From Spirochaetia bacterium (GTDB taxonomy: Bacteria; Spirochaetota; Spirochaetia; PWKH01), in NCBI GenBank assembly GCA_007128345.1, contig SKXS01000024.1, positions 1 to 34,284 on the forward strand: a stretch of DNA of 34,284 nucleotides, in the 5' to 3' direction. The position numbers and the translations under genes were made by a program. A model generated the notes under the pieces. The model was not told where the DNA came from. It searched no databases and was given only the letters and a program-made list of their open reading frames with translations. Below, piece after piece: positions 10,347 to 19,560 of the stretch; within the stretch, counting starts at the first letter, position 1; every line of letters begins with the position of its first letter.

Positions 10347-11231
10347 TCATGCGTACCTGCGGGCAATGGATGTCACTGACGACAGATATCCCCCGCCGAA
10401 CATGCACAGATGGTTGAGCAGATGGTAGAGGTTGTAGATCTCCTTACGCTGCCCATAGCCGTCCTCAAGAGGGAATTCGCTGTGGTAGCCATGGTAGAAC
10501 TCCTGGGGAAACCCTCCGAAGAGTTCGGTCATTGCCACATCCGCTTCCCGATGCCCGTAGGATACCGCAGGATCGATGAGCACCCCCTCCCCATCAGTGG
10601 AAATCAGGTAGTTCCCTCCCCACAAGTCTCCGTGGAGCAGTGATCCCCATGCAGGTTCCACGAGCAGGTCAGGCAGGCGGAGGCAGAGCTTCTCCAGCAG
10701 CTGCAGGTCCCCTCCCTTCAGCAGCCCCTGCGACTGTGCACGTGATACCAGGGGTGCTATGCGGAACCGGGTGAAGAACTCCGCCCATGAATCGCACCAG
10801 GTATTTATCTGCGGGGTCTTCCCGATCAGGTTATCCTGATGGAACCCGAACTTCCGCGATCTTCCTTCCCGGTGCATGCAGGCCAGCGCACGCCCAAGGT
10901 TCCTGAGGCTCTCAGACTGCTTCCTGCCGGGATGGATGTACTCAAGCATGAGTGCTGATGCATCACCCCCATCCACCAGGGCAAAGACCTCCGGCACCCG
11001 GGGTGCGGATGGTACTGAGGCTATAGCCTGGAGTCCCGCGGCTTCAGCCTCCAGCAGCTTCCGGCAATGGTGCACCTTCATGAAGTACCGGTTCTTCCCG
11101 TCAAACCGGTAGGCCGCGCAGATATCGCCCCCGCTGACGGGAGTCAGCTTCACATCCCGCGCCTCTTCGCTGACCGCTTCAGCCGCAGCGCTGATGAGCT
11201 CATTTGCCACCATGCAGCCGCTCCCGAACAA
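10347..11231 (-). CDS. Fructosamine kinase/ketosamine-3-kinase family protein
   Basis: YRFDGKNRYFMKVHH, LLHGDLWGGNYLISTDGEGVLIDPAVSYGHREADVAMTELFGGF. Confidence 0.9.
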   Translation of the reverse strand: MFGSGCMVANELISAAAEAVSEEARDVKLTPVSGGDICAAYRFDGKNRYFMKVHHCRKLLEAEAAGLQAIASVPSAPRVPEVFALVDGGDASALMLEYIHPGRKQSESLRNLGRALACMHREGRSRKFGFHQDNLIGKTPQINTWCDSWAEFFTRFRIAPLVSRAQSQGLLKGGDLQLLEKLCLRLPDLLVEPAWGSLLHGDLWGGNYLISTDGEGVLIDPAVSYGHREADVAMTELFGGFPQEFYHGYHSEFPLEDGYGQRKEIYNLYHLLNHLCMFGGGYLSSVTSIARRYA

Positions 11232-11685
11232 CCTCTAGCAGGCCTCTGCATGAACGCAGAGTGACCGTCACCGCATCGTTAAAACCTTCAGGACCGCCGT
11301 AGTACGGATCCTCAAGGTCTCCAGGACCAAGGGGATCGAAATCCCTGAGCAGATGGACCCTGGCCCGGGATGCCTCGTCAGGTGCATGCTGCATAAGGTA
11401 TCTCCGGTTTTCTTCATCCATGGCTATGATCATATCGTATGAAGCATAGTCCTTGGCGAACTGCCTGCTCACATGTGTTATATGAATCCCCTTCCTGGCT
11501 GCCGCACTGCGCATCCGCGGATCCGCAGGCTCTCCGACATGATAGGCGCAGGTGCCGGATGATTCAACAGACACGCTGCCTTCAAGACCGTACTCACTGA
11601 GCAGCGACCTGCATACCGCTTCTGCAAGGGGAGACCTGCAGATATTTCCCAAACAGACATACATGATTCGCATGAACGAGAGCAT
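11200..11685 (-). CDS. Low-molecular-weight protein tyrosine phosphatase
   Basis: VCLGNICRSPLAEAV signature, DPYYGGPEGF; exact start uncertain (internal Met possible). Confidence 0.92.
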   Translation of the reverse strand: MLSFMRIMYVCLGNICRSPLAEAVCRSLLSEYGLEGSVSVESSGTCAYHVGEPADPRMRSAAARKGIHITHVSRQFAKDYASYDMIIAMDEENRRYLMQHAPDEASRARVHLLRDFDPLGPGDLEDPYYGGPEGFNDAVTVTLRSCRGLLEVVRERLHGGK

Positions 11686-11760
11686 ACCATGCTGCAGGCG
11701 TAAGGGTCAAAGGATACGTGACCTCTTTTCCCTAGCCTGCGAAACAGGTATAATACACCA

Positions 11761-11794
11761 ACCTGCCGCAAGGCGGGCATTACAATCGGCAGGT
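11761..11794 (+). promoter_or_regulatory. Candidate 5' UTR hairpin occluding the folC RBS
   Basis: ACCTGCCG (11761-11768) pairs with CGGCAGGT (11787-11794), 4 nt before ATG; TATAAT at 11749-11754. Confidence 0.45.
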
Positions 11795-11798
11795 AGAT

Positions 11799-13181
11799 AT
11801 GAAATTCAGCAGCCTTGATCACGCATTCACGCATATTGAGTCCTTCACCAACCTGGAGAAAACCCAGCAGTATACCGTACGTACCTACAGGCTCGACCGG
11901 ATGTTCAGCATCCTGGACCACTTTGACCATCCGGAACGCTCGTACCCGGTCATCCATGTTGCCGGATCCAAGGGAAAGGGGTCAACCTGTGCGTTCCTGG
12001 CCAAGGGGCTCAAAGCCCTGGGATACAAAACAGGTCTCTATGCGTCACCCCATGTGTCAACCTATATGGAACGATTTACCCTTGCGGGAACCTTTTTTCC
12101 CCCTGAGGAGGTCCTCAGTACCATAGAATCCATGTTCGCTCACCTGGAGGGATTCACGTTCGCCAAAGAGCGGGGGCTTGAGACACCCACCACCTTTGAA
12201 CTGCTCACCCTGCTTGCGTTCCTCCTGTTCAAGCGCTCCTCGTGCGACTACGCCGTGCTAGAGACCGGATTGGGGGGGAGGCTGGATGCAACCAATGTAG
12301 TCTCCCCCGTGCTGACCGCAATTACCCCGATCGAACTTGAGCATACCCAGATACTCGGATCAACCATCAAGGAAATTGCCCGTGAAAAGGGCGGGATCAT
12401 TAAGGAAGGGGTGCCTGTGGTAATCTCAGCCCAGCACAGCGATGCCAAGAAGGAGCTTCGCAGTATCGCCCAGCAACGCGGCAGCAAAGCATGCTTTCTC
12501 ACTGACCACCTGAGTCGCAGCACCTCCCACTCTTCTCCTGGGGTGAACCACCTGCAGCTCTACTGGTCCGATGACTCCTACGACGAATTTGATCTCCGCA
12601 TGCTCGGCAACTTCCAGGGAGAGAACTGCGCGCTGGCGCTCTTGATGCTTTCTCTGCTGGGATGCATTGCTGATCAGCAGCACAGGAAGCAGGCAATTGC
12701 GGGCATGTCCTCAGCCTATCTTCCGGCAAGGATGGAGCTGATTGAAGGCAGTCCCCCTGTCATTATCGATGGGGCCCATACAGGCAAGTCCGTTGACCGG
12801 CTCATCCATTCCTACCGGGAGATGTATCCTAAGGGCGGGGTGGTCATATTCGGAGCAGTTACGGGAAAGGACCACACCCAGATGGCCGAATCGGTGATCC
12901 GCACATTCGACCGAATCGTGATATCTACCCCGGGAACCTTCAAGCCCAGCAACCCCCTGGAACTCTACGAACTGTTCACCCACATAGCCCACACCCTGGT
13001 AAGTGAAGGCCTCCTTGAAGCGCCTCCCATCATCATCCTGGAAAAGGATCCCCGCTCTGCGTTACTGCGCGCCCGGGGCATGCTCTTTGCCGGTGAAGCC
13101 ATCCTCTGTGCCGGATCGTTCTATATGGCTTCAGAGATCAGAAACTGCATACTTCAGGAGACGGAAACGTGTACGAAGTAG
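11799..13181 (+). CDS. folC: Bifunctional folylpolyglutamate/dihydrofolate synthase
   Basis: VIHVAGSKGKGSTCAFLAKGL, LETGLGGRLDATNV, IIDGAHTGKSVDRL. Confidence 0.92.
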   Translation: MKFSSLDHAFTHIESFTNLEKTQQYTVRTYRLDRMFSILDHFDHPERSYPVIHVAGSKGKGSTCAFLAKGLKALGYKTGLYASPHVSTYMERFTLAGTFFPPEEVLSTIESMFAHLEGFTFAKERGLETPTTFELLTLLAFLLFKRSSCDYAVLETGLGGRLDATNVVSPVLTAITPIELEHTQILGSTIKEIAREKGGIIKEGVPVVISAQHSDAKKELRSIAQQRGSKACFLTDHLSRSTSHSSPGVNHLQLYWSDDSYDEFDLRMLGNFQGENCALALLMLSLLGCIADQQHRKQAIAGMSSAYLPARMELIEGSPPVIIDGAHTGKSVDRLIHSYREMYPKGGVVIFGAVTGKDHTQMAESVIRTFDRIVISTPGTFKPSNPLELYELFTHIAHTLVSEGLLEAPPIIILEKDPRSALLRARGMLFAGEAILCAGSFYMASEIRNCILQETETCTK

Positions 13182-13369
13182 GTGCTGGGAAGCTGTCTGC
13201 CATAACGGAAAACCTCACGCCTGGTGCAGAAGCAGGGAATCACCTTCACATACGCAGACAGCACAATGCAGACGAATCTTCTGCGAATCTTATTTCGAGG
13301 GAGGCGACCAGGGAGGATGGGATGAAATCTTCTCTCATTTTCGATACACAGGCGATTTATGTCACTTAA
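13169..13369 (+). CDS. Putative small ORF between folC and the NFACT gene
   Basis: GTG start preceded by AGGAG, overlaps the folC end by 13 nt and the NFACT start by 11 nt; no recognised family. Confidence 0.35.
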   Translation: MYEVGAGKLSAITENLTPGAEAGNHLHIRRQHNADESSANLISREATREDGMKSSLIFDTQAIYVT

Positions 13370-14792
13370 CTGGAAAGAGATAGACTGCATACTCTCTGAA
13401 CTTCCCCTGGTGAATTCCCGGGTGCAGCAGGTAATTCAGGGAGCCTACCACAGCATTACCCTTGAGCTCTACCATCCTGAAAAAGGACGCTGGCGATGCT
13501 ATATAAGTCTTGCCCAGCAGACTGTCCGGATGCATGAACTCACCTTCCCCCGTACTATGGAGCGCGTTAAGCTCCAGCGGTTTGCTCAGCTGCTTCGTTC
13601 GCATATTGTAGGCGCACGGATAGGTGAAGCAGTCCAGCTGGGAAATGACCGGATCGTCCGCATCATCCTGGAACGGGGAGGAGAAGAGCTGCTGCTCTAC
13701 ATCCGGCTCTGGGGCGGTGCGGGAAACATCATCCTGTGCAGCAGAGACGGGACAATCCTGGACGCATGCTTCCGCCGGCCGAAACGGGGGGAAGTATCAG
13801 GGGAACACTTTAACCCTGAACCCGTCTTATCGGGAAGCGGAAACGGCACCTATGAAGTCAGACCCAGGATCCCCGGTTCCTCCTTCAATGAACAGATTGA
13901 CAGGGAATACTGGAACCGGGAACTCAGCGATCGCTGCCGGAGGCTCTCACAGCGCATCCGGACATTATTGGATGATCAGGAAGCACGGCTGCTGAGCAAA
14001 CTGCATACCCTTGAGCAGCAGCAGCTCACCCAGGACGGCAGCAGGACCAGGGAACTTGCCGATCTTCTGGCTTCGAACATCCACCTTGTGAAAAGCGGCG
14101 ATACACGCATCGAAGTCCATGACTTCTACCACGACAACACCCCGGTCATCATCCCCCTGGATGGGAGACTTGAACCGGGAGCTCAAGTTGAGGCTTACTA
14201 TCGGAGGGCTTCCAGGGAGAAGCGGGCTCTGGAGCATCACCGTGAGGAGGGTGATGCAGCCATACGAGACCTTAGGGAGATCAGGCATCAGCGTGCCGAT
14301 CTTCTCAATGAGGAAGGAACCCTGGAGGAACGGATAGCCCGGATGCAGTCGTTCCTGGCCGCTGAAGCTCCCGCACGACGGAGGGCTGCGGAACCGAAAG
14401 AGATTCCGGGGCTCCAGTTCCGCTCAGGCATCCATCGCATCCTAGTGGGGCGGACTGCCCGGGATAATGAGGAACTCCTGCGTCGGCATACGAGAGGGAA
14501 CGACTGGTGGCTCCACGCGAGGGACTATCCCGGCGCGTATGTGTTTATTAAGGGGGTTGCTGGAAAAAGTGTACCTCTGGAGACACTCCTTGACGCAGCT
14601 GTTTTAGCACTCTACTATTCCAAAGGAAGGCAGGGCGGAAAGGGGGACATCTACTGCACCCAGGTAAAGTATCTCAGACGGGTGAAGCACGGCAAGCCTG
14701 GACAGGTTATCCCCACACAGGAGAAGAACCTGTCGGTTCACCTGGAGCCCGAGAGACTGGAACGGCTGCTGGGAGGTACCCGTGAAGCGTGA
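13359..14792 (+). CDS. NFACT family protein (RqcH/fibronectin-binding-like)
   Basis: NFACT-N (ILERGGEELLLYIRLWGGAGNIILCSRDGTILDACFRRP), coiled coil, NFACT-R (SGIHRILVGRTARDNEELLRRHTRGNDWWLHARDYPGAYVFIKG). Confidence 0.85.
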   Translation: MSLNWKEIDCILSELPLVNSRVQQVIQGAYHSITLELYHPEKGRWRCYISLAQQTVRMHELTFPRTMERVKLQRFAQLLRSHIVGARIGEAVQLGNDRIVRIILERGGEELLLYIRLWGGAGNIILCSRDGTILDACFRRPKRGEVSGEHFNPEPVLSGSGNGTYEVRPRIPGSSFNEQIDREYWNRELSDRCRRLSQRIRTLLDDQEARLLSKLHTLEQQQLTQDGSRTRELADLLASNIHLVKSGDTRIEVHDFYHDNTPVIIPLDGRLEPGAQVEAYYRRASREKRALEHHREEGDAAIRDLREIRHQRADLLNEEGTLEERIARMQSFLAAEAPARRRAAEPKEIPGLQFRSGIHRILVGRTARDNEELLRRHTRGNDWWLHARDYPGAYVFIKGVAGKSVPLETLLDAAVLALYYSKGRQGGKGDIYCTQVKYLRRVKHGKPGQVIPTQEKNLSVHLEPERLERLLGGTREA

Positions 14793-15573
14793 ATCAATCG
14801 GAAGCGATATATTCTTTCCCTCGGATCCAGAAGAGCTGCGCTCAATCATTGATGGTTCTCTGGAGCTGTCATACTCTCCTGCAGGCTCCTGCGGGACGAT
14901 CATCGTACCCCATGGTGAATACGGAGTGACCGCCCCGCTAGCCGGGGCAGCCTGGAAGGCGGCATCCCGACAGCAGGCATCCCTCATTCTTCTCCTGCTC
15001 CCAGTCCACTCTCCGGTGAGTTCCCAAAACGAAGGACTCTGGATACCCTCATTGACTGCCCTCTCCTCCCCGCTTGGGGAAGTGCCGGTTTCCAATCCCC
15101 TCACCAAAACTGCCTGTTTCCGTGAGGATCATCAGTATGTCTGGGAGGAACCCGCACTGGACACTGCCCTCCCCTATATTTCCGTACTTTTCCCCGGCAT
15201 ACCGGTGCTGCCGGTCTTCTGCGCAGGACACACCAGCAGGGTTGCGGCATCGCTGGAAGAGCTGATCTCACATCTCAGCACCCTGAGCGTACTTTTCGTG
15301 GTTTCATCGAATATGTCGGGACATGAACCGCCCGAAACGGCACAGGCGCACCTGGATGCGGCGGTCAGCCTCCTCACTGCTACAGACCGGGCAGAGGGAC
15401 ATGAGCCGCTGCTTGAACCTTGGAGAAGAGGGAGAGTCAGCATGTGCAATCCCGCATCCCTGGAAGCTCTCAGGCGGGGGGTAATGAAGGGCAGATCCTA
15501 TCGTCTGCTGGGACACGCCTGCTCACCCGAGCATCTCGACAGAATAACTGCGTATGCCTCCTTTGCCGGGTGA
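14782..15573 (+). CDS. Divergent MEMO1/AmmeMemoRadiSam system protein B-like
   Basis: PHGEYGVTAPLAGAAW, LLLPVHSP, EEPALDTALPYISVLFPGIPVLPVFCAG, VVSSNMSGH; GGGAGGTACCC-GTG start. Confidence 0.65.
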   Translation: MKRESIGSDIFFPSDPEELRSIIDGSLELSYSPAGSCGTIIVPHGEYGVTAPLAGAAWKAASRQQASLILLLLPVHSPVSSQNEGLWIPSLTALSSPLGEVPVSNPLTKTACFREDHQYVWEEPALDTALPYISVLFPGIPVLPVFCAGHTSRVAASLEELISHLSTLSVLFVVSSNMSGHEPPETAQAHLDAAVSLLTATDRAEGHEPLLEPWRRGRVSMCNPASLEALRRGVMKGRSYRLLGHACSPEHLDRITAYASFAG

Positions 15574-15648
15574 GCCGCTGGACTTTCATCCTGCTTACCG
15601 GTATCTTGGAATCAGCAAACTGGACGCACAAGGAGCTTGTGGACCTGA

Positions 15649-17022
15649 ATGTACTTCGAGACACATACCATTACGGTTGACCAAAAAAGCAAAACCGCCA
15701 TCCCCCTGGGACCTGAATCCATCATCATATCGAGGAGCATGTTCCAGGGAGGCAAGGCCCTGGGGTACATTGCCTCACCGTCCTCGGTCACCCCATGGTT
15801 CTGGCAGGGCATCCAGACACTTGAGGGAAGGCGATGCGTGTATACCGATACCGAGAACCTGCAGCCCCTTACCCTGCTCTTTGACTCCTCCTCTTCCCTT
15901 GCATCCCGGCTGGATCTCCTGGTGCTTCTCATCAGGTCACTGAACCGGGCGCAAACTGAAATACCCGCACCCTGGTTTGCCGAATCATTCATACTGCCTG
16001 CGGTCCGCATCATACCGGGAACCGGTGCCCTGATATTACCGAAGCCGATTACTGAACTCATGGAACAATCCTTCACTGAGCAGGACAAGATTGAAATGCA
16101 CGATGCGTGGATTCGGCCGAGGCTTCCGGCAGGCACAGGCTGGATATTCCAGTGCATTTCCCTGCTGTACCGAATGCTTACGGGAATACCGCCGTTTCTT
16201 GACGATGATGTACGGGAAGTCGGGTATCAGCCTGTCCCCGTCGGCCTGCTCAACCCTGGAGTCGGTTCTCACGCGGCAAAGACCATCAATCTCTGGCTCA
16301 AGGGAGCTAAGGATCTCCCCAGTGCAGAGGACCTGGCTTCATGGATAGAGGCAAATTATGAAGCATTGACCACTGAATCGGTACGGCAGCAGGATCGCGA
16401 TGCGGAGACTGCTCTCAAGGCATACCGGCGTGATCTCGCAAGGAAGGCGAAACGACATGTCTACCTGAGAAAAAAGGGTATGTTTCTGGCTGTCATCTCC
16501 GCTGCGGTGGTCATCAGCGCCGCTTTTCTGATCTCCCACATCATTGAGGCAGCCAAGCCGCCGCCTACTGTCGGGTGGAGTGCCGAAGAGGTGGTCCGGT
16601 ACTACTACCAGCTTCAGGACGAGCTGAAACTGGATGCAATGAATGACATCCTCTCGCGGTCTGCTCGGAAGGTGCGTGAGACCCAGCTGGTGTATCTCCA
16701 TGTGACCAGTTCGGTCCGCAGGGCCTACGGAGGCGACGAACTCATCAGGGCAAGCGATTGGATTGAAGCGGGGAAACCCCAGCTCGGCCCGACCGACATG
16801 GTCTACGGCATTACTGATCTGGACATACAGAGGATGGACGACCTACGCTACCAGGCCTCATACATTTTCTGGCTCCCGGAAGGACAGGAAACCGATCCTG
16901 CTTCAGCGCAGCAGGTCAGGGTGACAGGCGCATACTACCTGGAAGAGCTGGTCCTGGAAAAGCGTACCGACCACTACATCATTGATGACATCATGATCAT
17001 AGAATCCCGCATAGTTTACTGA
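15649..17022 (+). CDS. Possible pseudokinase with single TM and C-terminal extracytoplasmic domain
   Basis: C-lobe-like WIFQCISLLYRMLTGIPPFLDDD and LNPGVGSHAAKTINLWLKGAKDLPSAEDLASWI; TM GMFLAVISAAVVISAAFLISHII; no HRD/DFG seen. Confidence 0.55.
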   Translation: MYFETHTITVDQKSKTAIPLGPESIIISRSMFQGGKALGYIASPSSVTPWFWQGIQTLEGRRCVYTDTENLQPLTLLFDSSSSLASRLDLLVLLIRSLNRAQTEIPAPWFAESFILPAVRIIPGTGALILPKPITELMEQSFTEQDKIEMHDAWIRPRLPAGTGWIFQCISLLYRMLTGIPPFLDDDVREVGYQPVPVGLLNPGVGSHAAKTINLWLKGAKDLPSAEDLASWIEANYEALTTESVRQQDRDAETALKAYRRDLARKAKRHVYLRKKGMFLAVISAAVVISAAFLISHIIEAAKPPPTVGWSAEEVVRYYYQLQDELKLDAMNDILSRSARKVRETQLVYLHVTSSVRRAYGGDELIRASDWIEAGKPQLGPTDMVYGITDLDIQRMDDLRYQASYIFWLPEGQETDPASAQQVRVTGAYYLEELVLEKRTDHYIIDDIMIIESRIVY

Positions 17023-17941
17023 GTGACCGGTCATCATCAGGATGGATCCATACGGTCCGGCTGATGGACCTGAAGAAGGTCATCTGCTGCTTGGCATATC
17101 TGACGGTATGCGCACGTACCTGCTGTTCGGTATCTCGAAGTGAGTATTCGCCGCTGTGCCTGGAGAGGAAGAATTCACGGTAGCCGATGCCCTTCATCGC
17201 CGGCCATGCGCTTGTAGCCCCGCTGCGCATGAGCTGCTGCATCTCACGAACCAGTCCCTGGTCCATCATCATTTTGACCCTCTGCGCAATACGCCGCCGC
17301 AGCTCCTTCGGTTCACGCGTCAGGCCGATGACCACAGGGTCCAGCCGGTCCCGCACACATTCAGGCACGCGGAAGGACGAAAGCGGCCTGCCGCTGCACC
17401 TGCAAACTTCCAAAGCACGGGTAATGCGGTAGGCATCAGCAGGTGCTATCCGTGAAGCAGACTGCGGATCCAGAAGCTCCAATTCCCGGTAGAGCGATGC
17501 CAGTCCGTTGAGCCGCAGTTCCTCCTGAAGACGTGAGCGGACCTCCGCATCTCCCGGAGGGGCTCCAGGAAGGCCGTAGAGAAAATGCTTCAGGTAGTAT
17601 GCGGTACCGCCGGAAATCAGGGGTATATTTCCCCGTGAGGTGATTTCATTGCATAGTCTGTCCGCCAGACGCACAAAATCACCCACGGTGAACTGCTCAT
17701 AGGGTTCCCGTATGTCTATGCAGTGATGAGGAAGCAGTGACTGCTGGTATGGGGATGGTTTGGCAGTCCCGATGTCCAGTCCCCGGTATACCTGAAGTGA
17801 ATCCGCGCTGACAACCTCGCATCCCCGGGAAAACCGTCTGAACAGAAGCTCAGTCTTTCCCACGGCAGTGGGCCCGAAGATCACCACCACCCTGATGCGG
17901 TCGGTTACGTTACTCTTCTTTTTCGAAATGGTACTCAACAC
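16997..17941 (-). CDS. miaA: tRNA dimethylallyltransferase
   Basis: VVIFGPTAVGKTELLFRRF, VVSADSLQVYRGLDIGTAKPS, HHCIDIREPYEQFTVGDF. Confidence 0.95.
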   Translation of the reverse strand: MLSTISKKKSNVTDRIRVVVIFGPTAVGKTELLFRRFSRGCEVVSADSLQVYRGLDIGTAKPSPYQQSLLPHHCIDIREPYEQFTVGDFVRLADRLCNEITSRGNIPLISGGTAYYLKHFLYGLPGAPPGDAEVRSRLQEELRLNGLASLYRELELLDPQSASRIAPADAYRITRALEVCRCSGRPLSSFRVPECVRDRLDPVVIGLTREPKELRRRIAQRVKMMMDQGLVREMQQLMRSGATSAWPAMKGIGYREFFLSRHSGEYSLRDTEQQVRAHTVRYAKQQMTFFRSISRTVWIHPDDDRSLSKLCGIL

Positions 17942-18107
17942 GGTCTTCCAGGACCTGGGTCAGTGCCGTGGAGACGATCTTATCATCATGAAGATCCAGT
18001 TCCTCATCGTAGAACTTAGTTAAAAAGGCTGCACGCTTAATAACCACGCAGGTCTTTTCGTACATATTTCCCTGCTTGTTGATCAGGGTATCCATAGGAA
18101 TTGCCAC
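17910..18107 (-). CDS. rpoZ: Probable DNA-directed RNA polymerase subunit omega
   Basis: 65 aa from GTG after GGAGGTGA: VAIPMDTLINKQGNMYEKTCVVIKRAAFLTKF...DDKIVSTALTQVLEDRVEYHFEKEE; locus order yicC-kinase-this resembles yicC-gmk-rpoZ. Confidence 0.65.
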   Translation of the reverse strand: MAIPMDTLINKQGNMYEKTCVVIKRAAFLTKFYDEELDLHDDKIVSTALTQVLEDRVEYHFEKEE

Positions 18108-18156
18108 AGAATCACCTCCACTGTGCGGTCTCCGACAGTATAGAAAATTTTCCTGA

Positions 18157-18702
18157 TTATGTAAACGCCCCGGTACTGCGTTCACGGTATGCCGAGACAA
18201 TCTGTGAAGCAGCCTCGAACTGATCGCACCGATCGGTATCGATGACCAGGTCCGCCCATCGGTAGTCCGATGTGTCGATGCCGTATATGCGCAGGTAGCG
18301 CTCGGAATCCCGCAGATCCCGTGCTTTGGTCTCCTCCAGCTTACGCAGAAGGTCATTCCCCTCGCGCTTCATGATCCTGGCAGCCCGGGTCTCCAGGGAG
18401 GCATCTAGGTATACGGTGAGGGCTGCATCCGGCACCAGCCAAATTGCCAGCCGTGATCCCAGAACACAGTTTCCGCTGCGGGCCAAGGAGACCTGGCGAT
18501 CGTCCAGCATCCGGTCATAGCGGTCATCCTGCTGGGCACGTTCGGCGAGTTCTTCAAAGGAGATGCCTAAATCGTCGGCGAGGGAACGGAAGGTATAATT
18601 GATCATGACAAACCCAAGCTGTTCAGCCGCAAGGGCGCTAACGGTGGTGTTCCCGCACCCGCTTTTCCCTGATATCGCAATAATTCTCCTGCTATTCGAC
18701 AT
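18157..18702 (-). CDS. Cytidylate kinase-like nucleoside monophosphate kinase with atypical P-loop
   Basis: IIAISGKSGCGNTTVSALAAEQLG; LVPDAALTVYLDASLETRAARIMKRE. Confidence 0.75.
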   Translation of the reverse strand: MSNSRRIIAISGKSGCGNTTVSALAAEQLGFVMINYTFRSLADDLGISFEELAERAQQDDRYDRMLDDRQVSLARSGNCVLGSRLAIWLVPDAALTVYLDASLETRAARIMKREGNDLLRKLEETKARDLRDSERYLRIYGIDTSDYRWADLVIDTDRCDQFEAASQIVSAYRERSTGAFT

Positions 18703-19558
18703 TGCGCAGCTGCTCCCTGATGTTTTCGAGGTGGTCCTTCATGATGACTACAGCCTGGTTCACTTCAGCCATGGTGCTCTTTGATGCTATGGTATTGATC
18801 TCGCGGTTGAGCTCCTGGCAGAGAAAATCAAGGCGCTTTCCCACCGGTCCTTTTGATGCAAGAATGGACTGGAATACATCGAGATGGCTGGCAATCCGCT
18901 TGATCTCCTCATTGACTGAGTACTTTACCAGCATCACCGCAGTCTCTGCAAGGATGCGGTTCTCATCATAGGAGCTGCCCAGCAGTTCCTCAAACCGCTG
19001 CCTGAGCACCTCCTGCACGGACTGCTCAAGCTCACCTGCCTTGTCTGCAACTTTCCGGTATGCCTCGGAAAATCCCTCAAGCTGCTCCTTGATATCCCGC
19101 AGCGTCGCTTCACCCTCCGCTGACCGCATGGCATCATGATCATCTATGAGCTTGAGAAGCAGCGATGTGATCAGCGCCCTGCTGGAATCGGGGAGCTCAC
19201 CCCTGACGGGCTTGAGCACCTCTTCAACCTGGAGAAAGTGATCAAGACGCAGCTGGTCATCCAGACCGACGGCTGCAATGATGTCCCTGAATGCGTCTGC
19301 GTAGCGCTGCAGTGCCTGACGGTCGACGTGAAGTTCCAGGTTGCTTTCCAGCATCCTGAAGCGAATCAATAACTCCACATACCCGCGGGACACCTTCGTC
19401 TTGATGATTCCCCGCAGCTCAGGTTCCATTGCATTGATGGACCCCGGAAGATGCACGTTGATATCCAGATACTTGTTATTGTGCGACTTGAGTTCCAAGG
19501 AGACCTGGAACACATCGTCCTGGTATTCCGTTGATGCATACCCTGTCATGCTCTTCAT
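18692..19558 (-). CDS. yicC: YicC family endoribonuclease
   Basis: MKSMTGYASTEYQDD...LELKSHNNKYLDINVHLP...ITTIASKSTMAEVNQAVVIMKDHLENIREQLRNVE-type C-terminus (read as INTIASKS...). Confidence 0.92.
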   Translation of the reverse strand: MKSMTGYASTEYQDDVFQVSLELKSHNNKYLDINVHLPGSINAMEPELRGIIKTKVSRGYVELLIRFRMLESNLELHVDRQALQRYADAFRDIIAAVGLDDQLRLDHFLQVEEVLKPVRGELPDSSRALITSLLLKLIDDHDAMRSAEGEATLRDIKEQLEGFSEAYRKVADKAGELEQSVQEVLRQRFEELLGSSYDENRILAETAVMLVKYSVNEEIKRIASHLDVFQSILASKGPVGKRLDFLCQELNREINTIASKSTMAEVNQAVVIMKDHLENIREQLRNVE

Positions 19559-19560
19559 TG

